Source: Clostridiales bacterium (GTDB lineage: Bacteria > Bacillota > Clostridia > Christensenellales > Aristaeellaceae). From it: DNA of 41,539 nucleotides. Positions 1-6,970 of this stretch are shown piece by piece. The stretch is from assembly GCA_004557905.1 (NCBI GenBank), contig SFFH01000041.1, positions 1-41,539 of the forward strand, in the 5' to 3' direction. Within the stretch, counting starts at the first letter, position 1, and the number at the start of each line of letters is the position of its first letter. The position numbers were made by a program, and so were the translations under genes. A model generated the notes under the pieces. It was not told where the DNA came from, did no database searches, and was given only the letters and a program-made list of their open reading frames with translations.

Positions 1-134
1 GAACCTCTCTGTGGTGGTTGGTTTGTTGGTCCTTATCATCTTACCACATGGGTTCTCTTTTTCTATTCTTTTGTGTTACCTATGTATTGTACCTCAACAG
101 AAGCGTTTTTTCCCGTTTTTTCGCGCCAAACCTC

Positions 135-163
135 TTGACAATTTCACCCTTTAGTTCTATCAT
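135..163 (+). promoter_or_regulatory. Sigma-A type promoter for the SPFH operon
   Basis: TTGACA at 135-140 and TATCAT at 158-163 are separated by 17 bp, about 45 bp upstream of the SPFH start codon. The 134 bp to its left are AT-rich relative to the rest of the window and show no supportable gene. Confidence 0.75.
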
Positions 164-209
164 CATGATATCAAAACAATATCATCCCACTTCAGAAAGG
201 AGTATTCCC

Positions 210-1226
210 ATGGAAGCTTCCCGTTCCGTTTCTCAGGTTCCCCCGTCCAAAACCGCCCCGCATGCCGGCGGCATGCTGATGCTCTTTGTGCTCATATTGG
301 CCACCCTGCTCTCCATCGTGGTCTTTGTCCTCGGCATTGTCTGCCTCGCCTCCTTGAGCGGCGTGCTGGGCACGCTGCTGCTCATCGCGGGCATTGTGGG
401 CATGGTCGCCTTCCCGATCAGCTTTGCGGGCCTCAAGGTGCTCGCTCCGAATCAGGCGTACGTCTTCACGCTCTTTGGCCGGTATTACGGCACGCTCAGC
501 CAGCCGGGCTTCTACTTTGTTCATCCCTTCTGCACCGCCAACGCGCCTGCGGTCATGAACGGCGAACCCACCGGCCCCGTGCAGAAGAAGAACCCGATCA
601 CCGGCCTGGAGAGCACCGTCTCCACGGGCAAGCCGAAGAAGATCAGCCTGAAGACCCGGACGCTCGACAACCGTACGCAGAAGGTCAACGACGCGATGGG
701 CAACCCGATTGTCATCGGCACCGTCGTCATCTGGCGCGTTGCGGACCCCACCGCTGCGGTCTTCGCCGTGGAGAACTTTGAGGAATACCTCTCCAGCCAG
801 TGCGATTCCACGATCCGCAACATCGCGCGCCTGTATCCCTATGACACCATGGAGTCGGATACGGATGAAAAGACGCTGCGCGGCTCCAGCAGCGAGGTCA
901 GCGAGATCATGCAGCAGGAGCTTGCCTCCCGTGTGAAGGATGCGGGCATCGTCATCGAGGACGTGCGCATCACCACGCTGGCCTATTCCGATGAAATCGC
1001 CGCCGCAATGCTCCAGCGCCAGCAGGCGACCGCCATCATCGCCGCCCGGCAGAAGATCGTCGAGGGCGCGGTAGGCATGGTCAAGATGGCCATCGACCAG
1101 CTCGGCGAGGAGGAGGTCGTCGTGCTCGACGAGGAGCGCAAGGCCGCCATGGTCAGCAACCTGCTGGTCGTGCTGTGCGGCAGCAAGGACGCGCAGCCCA
1201 TCGTCAACAGCGGCAGCATCTATTGA
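210..1226 (+). CDS. SPFH/band-7 domain membrane protein
   Basis: A 338-residue membrane-anchored SPFH (stomatin/prohibitin/flotillin/HflK) protein. The start at 210 is chosen because AGAAAGGAG lies 7 bases upstream; the reading frame is open further upstream but without a ribosome site. A disordered 18-residue N-terminus is followed by two hydrophobic segments (about residues 21-46 and 49-72), then LAPNQAYVFTLFGRYYGTL, the usual entry into the band-7 fold, and a helical C-terminal part rich in Ala, Glu and Gln (ATAIIAARQKIVEGA) typical of the oligomerising stalk. Such proteins form large ring or cage assemblies that organise membrane patches; the specific role here is unknown. It heads an operon with a ribbon-helix-helix protein (18-bp gap) and a glycosyltransferase. 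Family assignment is firm; function is inferred only at family level. Confidence 0.9.
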   Translation: MEASRSVSQVPPSKTAPHAGGMLMLFVLILATLLSIVVFVLGIVCLASLSGVLGTLLLIAGIVGMVAFPISFAGLKVLAPNQAYVFTLFGRYYGTLSQPGFYFVHPFCTANAPAVMNGEPTGPVQKKNPITGLESTVSTGKPKKISLKTRTLDNRTQKVNDAMGNPIVIGTVVIWRVADPTAAVFAVENFEEYLSSQCDSTIRNIARLYPYDTMESDTDEKTLRGSSSEVSEIMQQELASRVKDAGIVIEDVRITTLAYSDEIAAAMLQRQQATAIIAARQKIVEGAVGMVKMAIDQLGEEEVVVLDEERKAAMVSNLLVVLCGSKDAQPIVNSGSIY

Positions 1227-1244
1227 CCTGTGGAGGCATCCCCG

Positions 1245-1505
1245 ATGAACGAAGACGAGCTCATCACAAAGGAAGCGCAGCTTGCCGCACGCCTTGCGCG
1301 CGTGACCGAGCTGGAAACGCAGGTGCTCAAGAAGGAAAAGGCGCTCAAGGAGAAGGAAAAGGCGAAGAAGCAGGTGCTTCTCCGCCTTGCGCCTTCGCTC
1401 TGGGATGAGATTTCCGCCTGGGCCGAGGATGATTTTCGCTCCATCAACGCGCAGATCGAGTATCTGCTGACCGAAGCCGTCCGCAATCGCCGGAAAGGAA
1501 AGTAA
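1245..1505 (+). CDS. Arc-like ribbon-helix-helix domain protein
   Basis: An 86-residue protein. ATG at 1245 is preferred over an in-frame GTG at 1230 because GGAGG at 1232-1236 sits 8 bases upstream of the ATG. Residues about 8-45 form a highly charged Lys/Glu/Leu helix, probably coiled coil. The C-terminal half (LRLAPSLWDEISAWAEDD, then FRSINAQIEYLLTEAV) matches the Arc/MetJ ribbon-helix-helix pattern, where the strand pairs into a DNA-binding sheet and the RSINAQIEYLL helix dimerises. It lies between the SPFH gene and the glycosyltransferase (4-bp gap to the latter). It may regulate the operon, or the charged helix may bind the SPFH partner; the sequence does not decide. No toxin gene is adjacent, so an antitoxin role is not supported. 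Confidence 0.75.
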   Translation: MNEDELITKEAQLAARLARVTELETQVLKKEKALKEKEKAKKQVLLRLAPSLWDEISAWAEDDFRSINAQIEYLLTEAVRNRRKGK

Positions 1506-1509
1506 ACGT

Positions 1510-2670
1510 ATGGCAGCCATCTTCTTTTTCTCGCTGCCCGCGCACGGGCATGTCAATCCCACCCTGCCGCTGGTGCGCGAGCTGACGTCGCGCGGCCACC
1601 GCGTGCTGTACTACGACGTCGAGGCCTTCCGGGAGAAGATCGAGGCGGCGGGCGCGCAATTCGTGCCCATCGACGCGTACATGCCGCCCGCGCCGGAGGA
1701 CATCGACCGGCGCGCCGGCAAGGACTTCGCCTCGCTGATCGAAATGGCCGCGGACCTCACGCTTTCCCTTAATGAGCGGGTCGCACAGGACGTTGCCGAG
1801 CATCATCCCGCGTGCGTCGTCGGCGACTCCGTGTGCATCTGGGGCAAGCTGCTCGCCCGCAGGCACGGCCTGCCCTTCATCTGCTCGACGACCACCTTCG
1901 CCTTCAACGATCAGTCCGCCCGGCTCATGAAGAGGCAGCCCGGCGAGGTGCTCCGCATGCTGCTGGGCATGCCCCGCATGGCGCGCAAGCTCCGGCAGCT
2001 GCGCGAGCACGGCCACGATGCGCCGGACGTGATTTCTCTGATCGGCAACGACACAAAAACGCCCACCATCGTCTACACCTCGCGCCTGTTCCAGCCGATG
2101 TCGGAGACCTTCGGCGACAGCTATGCGTTTGTCGGCCCGTCGGTCATGCAGCGCTATCCCCGCCGTCCGCACGACAGGCCGCTGGTGTATGTCTCGCTGG
2201 GCACGGTGCTCAATAACGCGCCGGACTTCTACCGCAGCGCCCTGCAGGCGCTCTCCGGCATGGACTGCGATGCGATTCTCTCCATCGGCGACGCGGTCGA
2301 TCCCGCGGCGCTGGGGCCGGTGCCCGGCAACGTGTGCATCTACCCGCGCGTCAATCAGCTCGAGGTGCTCGCCGGCGCGGACGTGTTTCTCACGCACTGC
2401 GGCATGAACTCCGTCTCCGAGAGTCTCCTTTGCGGTGTGCCGATGGTGCTCTTCCCGCAGCACGGCGAGGAGAACGCCGTCGCCATCCGCTGCGAGCAGC
2501 TTGGCGCGGGCCTGCGTCTGAAGCGCCCGTCCGCGTCCTGCATCCGCAGCGCGCTCGAGGCGGTGCTGGGGGACGATCGCTATCGCCGGGCCACCCAGAC
2601 CGTCGCGGAGGACTTCGCCCGCTGCGGCGGCGCAGCCGAGGCGGCGGACTTTGTCGAGGCGCATTTCTGA
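1510..2670 (+). CDS. GT1-family (MGT/YjiC-like) glycosyltransferase
   Basis: A 386-residue UDP-sugar dependent glycosyltransferase of the macrolide glycosyltransferase type, GT-B fold. The N-terminal half begins FFFSLPAHGHVNPTLPLVREL, the acceptor-side motif of the family, with the conserved His as likely catalytic base. The C-terminal half carries the donor-binding signature FLTHCGMNSVSESLLCGVPM followed by PQHGEENAVA. Length is normal for the family. AAGGAAAG lies 8 bases before the ATG. These enzymes glycosylate small hydrophobic acceptors, including antibiotics and lipids; the acceptor cannot be read from sequence. It is last of a three-gene operon with the SPFH and ribbon-helix-helix genes. 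Confidence 0.9.
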   Translation: MAAIFFFSLPAHGHVNPTLPLVRELTSRGHRVLYYDVEAFREKIEAAGAQFVPIDAYMPPAPEDIDRRAGKDFASLIEMAADLTLSLNERVAQDVAEHHPACVVGDSVCIWGKLLARRHGLPFICSTTTFAFNDQSARLMKRQPGEVLRMLLGMPRMARKLRQLREHGHDAPDVISLIGNDTKTPTIVYTSRLFQPMSETFGDSYAFVGPSVMQRYPRRPHDRPLVYVSLGTVLNNAPDFYRSALQALSGMDCDAILSIGDAVDPAALGPVPGNVCIYPRVNQLEVLAGADVFLTHCGMNSVSESLLCGVPMVLFPQHGEENAVAIRCEQLGAGLRLKRPSASCIRSALEAVLGDDRYRRATQTVAEDFARCGGAAEAADFVEAHF

Positions 2671-2698
2671 TCGAATGATTTGAACAATCACATCGATC

Positions 2699-2762
2699 CG
2701 CGCGAAGCGATGAAGGGGTCTGGGGACAATGTCCCCAGGCAGGTTTGGGCGGCAGCCCAACG
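2699..2762 (-). repeat. Dispersed two-hairpin repeat, copy 1
   Basis: Member of a roughly 65-bp family. Relative to the other copies it is inverted: it starts with CGCGAAGCG, has stem TGGGGA/TCCCCA (about 2720-2737) and ends with TTGGGC/GCCCAA around loop GGCA (2745-2760). It follows the glycosyltransferase stop by under 30 bp and is the left arm of the composite palindrome with copy 2. Confidence 0.85.
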
Positions 2763-2782
2763 TATCCCCCAAAGTAAAAGAA

Positions 2783-2907
2783 GTAGTTTCAGAGCAGGCT
2801 GCATAGCAGCCTACGATTGAAACGGGTTTGAATCGAAATGTATGAATTACAGCTCGAAACCAACCCGTCTCAATCGTAGGAGACTTCGTCTCCTGCTCCG
2901 AGACTAC
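2783..2907. repeat. Long imperfect inverted repeat with nested hairpins
   Basis: Left arm 2783-2829 and right arm 2861-2907 are reverse complements of one another with few mismatches, for example GAGCAGG, CCTACGATTGA and ACGGGTT on the left against their complements on the right. Each arm also contains its own hairpin (AGGCTGC/GCAGCCT on the left, AGGAGAC/GTCTCCT on the right), whose stem sequences differ while the pairing is kept. The flanks continue the symmetry outward to repeat copies 1 and 2, so 2699-3001 as a whole can fold as one large palindrome. Confidence 0.85.
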
Positions 2908-2930
2908 TTTTTTCTGGATTTATTGGAGTA

Positions 2931-3001
2931 CGTTAGGGCTGCCGCCCTAAAACCTGCCTGAGGGATTTCATCCCTCAGACTCCCTTCCTCGCTTCGCGCG
3001 G
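2931..3001 (+). repeat. Dispersed two-hairpin repeat, copy 2
   Basis: Stem TTAGGGC/GCCCTAA around TGCC, then CTGAGGGA/TCCCTCAG around TTTCA, then a CTTCGCTTCGCG tail. Both stems differ from those of copies 1, 3 and 5 by paired changes that keep base pairing. It ends 12 bp from the stop codon of the minus-strand peptidase gene. Confidence 0.85.
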
Positions 3002-3013
3002 TTTAAAGAGGCC

Positions 3014-4048
3014 TTACAGGTACTTCGTGATGCTCTCGTACACCTTTCCGTTCAGTCCGGTCATCTCCGTCGCCGCCGTCAGGGAATTGAGCACCGCCTC
3101 CTGCGTCGCCTCCGCGGCGGCGCGGAACGCGAATTCCAGCGTATGCTCGGTCAGCACCTGCTGCGCAATCACACGGTGCATGCCGCCGTGCGGCACGCGG
3201 TTCGCTGTCGTGAAGCCGATCATCACGTCGCCGCTGCCGTGGCCGAAGTAGGAGCCGTTGCGCGCCAGGCCCACGGCGCAGCGCTTGAGGATGCGGCGCA
3301 GCTGCCGGTCGGACACCGGCAGGTCCGTCGCCAGCACCATCATGATCGAGCCGCGGTCATTCGGCTCCTGCGCGGGCTGCGCATTACGCTTTTGAATGAT
3401 CTCCCGGCCCAGTGGGCGCTCCATCACGTGCAGCTCCTCGAGCGTGCCGTGGTTGCTCTGCACCAGCACGCCCAGCGTGTACCGGCCGCCCGCGATCTCC
3501 AGCACCCTGGAGGCCGAGCCGATGCCGCCCTTGAGGCCGTGGCACACGGTGCCTGCGCCCGCGCCGACGCAGCCCTCCTCAAAGTCCTCGCTGGCCGTCT
3601 CAATCGCCTGCAGCACATGCCGTTCCTCCACCGGGCGGTCGGTGATCGCGTTGAGCGCCGCGTCGTTGCACTCGCCCACGACGGGGTTGATCGAGCACAT
3701 CTCGACCCTGTCTTCCGCGCACCGCGCGGCCATGTAGCTAACCAGCGCGTCGTGCACCTTGCCCACGTTCAGCGTGTTGGTGAGCGCGATGGGCGTTTCC
3801 AGCGTGCCCAGCTCGTCGATCTGCACCAGACCCTGCGTCTTGCCAAAGCCGTTGAGCACGAACGACGCCGCCGTCAGCTTGTTTTTGAACATATTGTCCG
3901 CGCACGGCAGGATGACCGTCACGCCGGTGTGGTGGCGCTCGTCGTGGATCGTCGCGTGGCCGACGCGCACGCCCGGCACGTCCGTGATCTTGTTGCGTTC
4001 GCCATGCGGCAGGCTGCCCACCTGCACGCCGTAATCTGCAATTCTCAT
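3014..4048 (-). CDS. P1/DmpA-type self-processing peptidase (family S58)
   Basis: A 344-residue Ntn-like aminopeptidase of the DmpA/BapA family, which cleave N-terminal or beta-amino acid residues from peptides. It begins with the family opening ITDVPGVRVGHATI (residues 21-34) and keeps VVGECNDAALN (123-133) and VGAGAGTVCHGLKGGIGSAS (161-180). The autocleavage site of the precursor is expected at Gly233-Ser234 in NDRGSIMMVLATDLP; Ser234 would become the N-terminal nucleophile of the small subunit. GSGDVMIGFTTANR (271-284) is also typical. No signal peptide, so cytoplasmic. Its ATG overlaps the TAA stop of the CapA-like gene by one base, so the two are probably translationally coupled. The natural substrate is not known. 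Confidence 0.92.
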   Translation of the reverse strand: MRIADYGVQVGSLPHGERNKITDVPGVRVGHATIHDERHHTGVTVILPCADNMFKNKLTAASFVLNGFGKTQGLVQIDELGTLETPIALTNTLNVGKVHDALVSYMAARCAEDRVEMCSINPVVGECNDAALNAITDRPVEERHVLQAIETASEDFEEGCVGAGAGTVCHGLKGGIGSASRVLEIAGGRYTLGVLVQSNHGTLEELHVMERPLGREIIQKRNAQPAQEPNDRGSIMMVLATDLPVSDRQLRRILKRCAVGLARNGSYFGHGSGDVMIGFTTANRVPHGGMHRVIAQQVLTEHTLEFAFRAAAEATQEAVLNSLTAATEMTGLNGKVYESITKYL

Positions 4049-5358
4049 TATCCCTGTCCCTCCTGCTCGTCCGCCTGTGTCGCCCGGCGGATGATCTCCA
4101 CGGCGTCCTGCGCCGCCTGCCGTTCGCTGTCCGTCAGGGTGTCAAGCGCCGCGGCGCTCTCCGCGTCCACGACGCGGTAAACCGTCTCGTCGCTAATCCG
4201 CTGCCGGGCGATGTACACCGGCGTGCAGTACATCTCGCCCAGCGTGGTGCACCGCGTCGCGGGATCATAGGTGACGGACACATGCGCCACCATGCCCGCC
4301 GTGTTCTCCGCCGTGCGCGAATCCGTCAGCAGGCTGCCCAGCGAATAGCACACGACCGTCTCGTGCGTCAGCCCGTCCGCGCGCGTCACCGTCAGGCGCT
4401 CGACGCCCTGCGGGACATTGGGGTGCGTGCCCAGAATCACGTCCGCACCCGCCTCGGCCAGCTGCACAGCCAGGCGCTTCACGTTCACCGGCGTATCCGT
4501 GATGTTCTTGGTGCCCCAGTGCGGCAGCACGATCACCACGTTCGCGCCGTCCGCGCGCGCCTGCCGGATGTCGCTGATCATCCGCTGCGTGTCCATCAGC
4601 GCCACGGCAGCGCGCTTGTCGCCGCCCGTCTTGCTGCTGCCCTCATCGCTCAGGCCATAGGTGTAGGCCAGCACCGCCACCTGGATGCCGCCGATACGCA
4701 TCATCGTCGCGCCGCCGTCCTCGCCATCGGCGTTCACGCCGGCATATGCCAGGCCGCGCGCCGTCAGCGAGCGGGCGGTGAGCTCCAGTCCCTCGTAGCC
4801 CTTATCCAGCACGCGCTCCGTCGCCAGCGCGAGCAGGTCCACCCCGCATCCGCGCAGCGCGTCCAGGATCTCCGGCGCGGTGTTGTAATTGCCAAAGCCC
4901 TTGTCCTGCCCCGCTGTCGTCGTCTCCAACGTGGCAATGGCCAGATCAGCGCCGGAAAGCGTATCCCCCAGCCCCTCAAACACCGGCGCAAAGTCATAGT
5001 GCGCACCCGACTGCGCGCTTTCGCGCACCGTTTTTGGCGCGTAGATGGTACCGGCCGCCGCGATGGTCATCGTCGTGGGCATAGGCACAGGCGTCGCCGT
5101 CGGCTGCGCGGTCGGAGGCAGCGTGTCCTCGATCCAGACGATCGGTTCCTCTGCGGCGGGCGTGGGCGACTGCACAGGCGCCGGCGCGTCAAAGAGACCC
5201 TCCTGGGCCAGCATGCGCAGGAATTCGCCCGTGCGGGCATACAGCTCGTCGCCCGCAATCATGGAGAGAAAGCCGACGCAGCCGAGCACGACCAGCGCCG
5301 TCAGCAGCAGCATCGCCATCGAGCCCAGGGACATCCTGCGCCTTTTCTTTCCCGCCAT
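4048..5358 (-). CDS. CapA-like protein (PGA_cap fold), membrane anchored, altered active site
   Basis: About 436 residues from ATG at 5358; in-frame GTG codons at 5367 and 5388 are alternatives, but only the first two have purine-rich leaders. A Lys/Arg-rich N-terminus and one hydrophobic segment (about residues 12-36) indicate a type II anchor, followed by a Pro/Thr-rich linker (60-97) and an extracellular domain related to the poly-gamma-glutamate synthesis protein CapA. The fold is recognisable in LAIATLETT, PHWGTKN (279-285) and DVILGTHPNVPQGVERL. However, positions normally reading GD, NNH and HPH read GT, TER (180-182) and HPN (311-314), so metal-dependent catalysis may be reduced or changed. 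It precedes and overlaps the DmpA-type peptidase gene by one base. No capBC partner genes are present. Confidence 0.8.
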   Translation of the reverse strand: MAGKKRRRMSLGSMAMLLLTALVVLGCVGFLSMIAGDELYARTGEFLRMLAQEGLFDAPAPVQSPTPAAEEPIVWIEDTLPPTAQPTATPVPMPTTMTIAAAGTIYAPKTVRESAQSGAHYDFAPVFEGLGDTLSGADLAIATLETTTAGQDKGFGNYNTAPEILDALRGCGVDLLALATERVLDKGYEGLELTARSLTARGLAYAGVNADGEDGGATMMRIGGIQVAVLAYTYGLSDEGSSKTGGDKRAAVALMDTQRMISDIRQARADGANVVIVLPHWGTKNITDTPVNVKRLAVQLAEAGADVILGTHPNVPQGVERLTVTRADGLTHETVVCYSLGSLLTDSRTAENTAGMVAHVSVTYDPATRCTTLGEMYCTPVYIARQRISDETVYRVVDAESAAALDTLTDSERQAAQDAVEIIRRATQADEQEGQG

Positions 5359-5392
5359 CGCACTCACCTGCCCTTCCTCTTTCTCCACAGGC

Positions 5393-5424
5393 GAAAAAAA
5401 TGCATCCCGGAAACCCGGGATGCA
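5393..5424 (-). terminator. Rho-independent terminator after the ferredoxin gene
   Basis: A perfect stem TGCATCCCGG/CCGGGATGCA (5401-5424) is followed in the minus direction by seven T residues (A-run at 5394-5400). It lies 16 bp past the ferredoxin stop and also separates that gene from the CapA-like gene. Confidence 0.9.
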
Positions 5425-5439
5425 CTTTCGTCGCTATGA

Positions 5440-5610
5440 TTAGCCCTGAACCGGAGCGCCCACCGGGCAGTTCTCGGCGCAAGCGCCGCACTCGATGCAG
5501 GTATCGGCGTCGATCACGTACTTGCCGTCGCCCTCGCTGATCGCGTTGACCGGGCAGTTGCCGGCGCAGACGCCGCAGGAGATGCAATCATCGTTAATAA
5601 CGTATGCCAT
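5440..5610 (-). CDS. 2[4Fe-4S] ferredoxin
   Basis: A 56-residue clostridial-type ferredoxin with two cluster motifs, CISCGVCAGNCP and CIECGACAENCP, giving the eight cysteines for two [4Fe-4S] clusters. The length is standard for the family. The ATG at 5610 is chosen over longer in-frame starts because GGAGG lies 9 bases upstream and the protein then begins MAYVINDDCISCG like its relatives. It serves as a low-potential electron carrier for anaerobic redox enzymes such as pyruvate:ferredoxin oxidoreductase and hydrogenases, none of which are in the window. It is monocistronic, with its own promoter (5654-5682) and terminator. Confidence 0.97.
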   Translation of the reverse strand: MAYVINDDCISCGVCAGNCPVNAISEGDGKYVIDADTCIECGACAENCPVGAPVQG

Positions 5611-5653
5611 AACAGTATACCTCCAAATTGTTTGTGGTTTTGTGGATGAATTT

Positions 5654-5682
5654 ATTCTATCACGACGACGCATGAATTGCAA
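5654..5682 (-). promoter_or_regulatory. Promoter for the ferredoxin gene
   Basis: On the minus strand TTGCAA (5677-5682) and TAGAAT (5654-5659) are 17 bp apart, with the ferredoxin start codon about 45 bp downstream. Confidence 0.7.
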
Positions 5683-5758
5683 GACGTTTTGTCAATTTCC
5701 ATCGATTTTCGCCCCGAACCATGCGGTCTATTCTGTTATGCAGTGCAAACAGGCTGGA

Positions 5759-6970
5759 TTACAGCAGATCCTCGACGACGCTCTCCTCCACGATCTGCAG
5801 CACGTCGGCTTCGACGACCGGCGCGCTCTCCTGCTGCATCTGCTTCCCCTCAGCGGGCGCCTCCTGCGCGGCAGGCCTTGCGTTCGGCGTCTTTCCCGGC
5901 TTTTCGCCGCGCCTGGGGAATCGCTCCGGACGCTCGCCCTTCTCCGCACGCTCCGGATTTTCGCCATGCTCCGCGCGCTTGCCCTTGGGGGGGCGCTCAC
6001 CGCGCTCCGGGCGGTCTCCCTTCTCGCGGCGCTCCGGGTGTTCTCCCCTGTCCGCCTTCTCGCGGCGTTCCGGGCGCTCGCCCCGCTCGGGCCTGTCGCT
6101 CCGCTCCGCCTTTTCCCGGCGCTCCGGTTTTTCGCCGCGCTCGCCCTGCGGTGCAGCAGGCGTCTCGGGCCGCTGGCAGTCGTCGATGGGATACTCGCGC
6201 AGCTCAAACGCGTCGCCCACGGCGATGCGCACGCGCACGGTCTCCTCCAGCACGTTGATCGCGTTGATCGTGCCCACGCCATCCGGCGTGATGATCTCGC
6301 GGCCCACGCGCGGCATGCGCTTGCGGGTCGCCTCGTACTGGTCCTGCTCGTACTTGAGGCAGCACATCAGCCTGTCGCACAGGCCGGAAATCTTCGTGGG
6401 GTTGAGCGAGAGGCTCTGCTCCTTCGCCATCTTGATGGACACGGGCGTGAAATCACCCAGGAACGTGCGGCAGCAGATGGGCCGGCCGCAGGGGCCGATG
6501 CCGCCGAGCATCTTCGCCTCGTCGCGCACGCCGATCTGGCGCAGCTCGATGCGGGTCTTGAAGATGCTGGCCAGGTTCTTGACCAGCATGCGGAAGTCGA
6601 CGCGGCCGTTCGCCGTGAAGTAGAAGATGATCTTCGAGTGGTCAAAGGCGTACTCGACGTCCACCAGCTTCATCTCCAGCTTGTGCTCGGCGATGCGCTC
6701 GAGGGCGATGTCAAACGCCTCCTTCTCGTATTCCTCGTTGCGCTTCTGGATGAGCATGTCCTGCTCGGTCGCGATGCGCAGAATGGGCTTGAGCGGCGCG
6801 TTGATGTGCTCGTCCGGCACCTCGATGATGCCGGACATGCACTCGCCCAGCTCCACGCCGCGGGCGGTCTCGGTCACAACGTGCATGCCGTTGTGCAGAT
6901 CCAGCCCCGCCGGATCAAAGTCATACAGCTTGCTGGCGCGCTTGAAGCGCACCCTGATTACCATGGCCAT
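5759..6970 (-). CDS. ricT: PSP1-domain protein RicT (YaaT) with a long charged tail
   Basis: 403 residues. The first 265 or so form the conserved PSP1/RicT protein: MVIRVRFKRASKLYDFDP at the start, then the Cys-rich signature MLGGIGPCGRPICC and later LCDRLMCCLKYE, which in Bacillus RicT binds part of the Fe-S clusters of the RicAFT (Y) complex that helps RNase Y-dependent mRNA maturation. The last 135 residues are a low-complexity tail of Arg, Glu, Lys, Gly and Pro with recurring PERGERPERREK-like units, not part of the usual protein. The start overlaps the holB stop by about 13 bp, so the genes are coupled. The darA-holB-ricT order follows the Bacillus yaaQ-yaaR-holB-yaaT block without yaaR. 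RicA and RicF are not in the window. Confidence 0.92.
   Translation of the reverse strand: MAMVIRVRFKRASKLYDFDPAGLDLHNGMHVVTETARGVELGECMSGIIEVPDEHINAPLKPILRIATEQDMLIQKRNEEYEKEAFDIALERIAEHKLEMKLVDVEYAFDHSKIIFYFTANGRVDFRMLVKNLASIFKTRIELRQIGVRDEAKMLGGIGPCGRPICCRTFLGDFTPVSIKMAKEQSLSLNPTKISGLCDRLMCCLKYEQDQYEATRKRMPRVGREIITPDGVGTINAINVLEETVRVRIAVGDAFELREYPIDDCQRPETPAAPQGERGEKPERREKAERSDRPERGERPERREKADRGEHPERREKGDRPERGERPPKGKRAEHGENPERAEKGERPERFPRRGEKPGKTPNARPAAQEAPAEGKQMQQESAPVVEADVLQIVEESVVEDLL

Larger units (their letters stand above)
2671..3013. other. Intergenic region filled by a composite palindromic element
   Basis: This 343-bp gap between the convergent ends of the glycosyltransferase and the DmpA-type peptidase holds no gene. 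Nearly all of it (2699-3001) is a composite inverted-repeat element, annotated separately, that may also end transcription from both sides. Confidence 0.75.

Noticed and set aside
1245..1505. Antitoxin of a toxin-antitoxin pair
   Set aside because: The fold fits, but neither neighbour resembles a toxin.
192..2772. Minus-strand frames opposite the SPFH and glycosyltransferase genes
   Set aside because: Same shadow effect; the plus-strand genes have clear domains and ribosome sites.
2699..3001. CRISPR array
   Set aside because: The repeats are inverted and nested, without regular direct repeats or spacers, and no cas gene is present.
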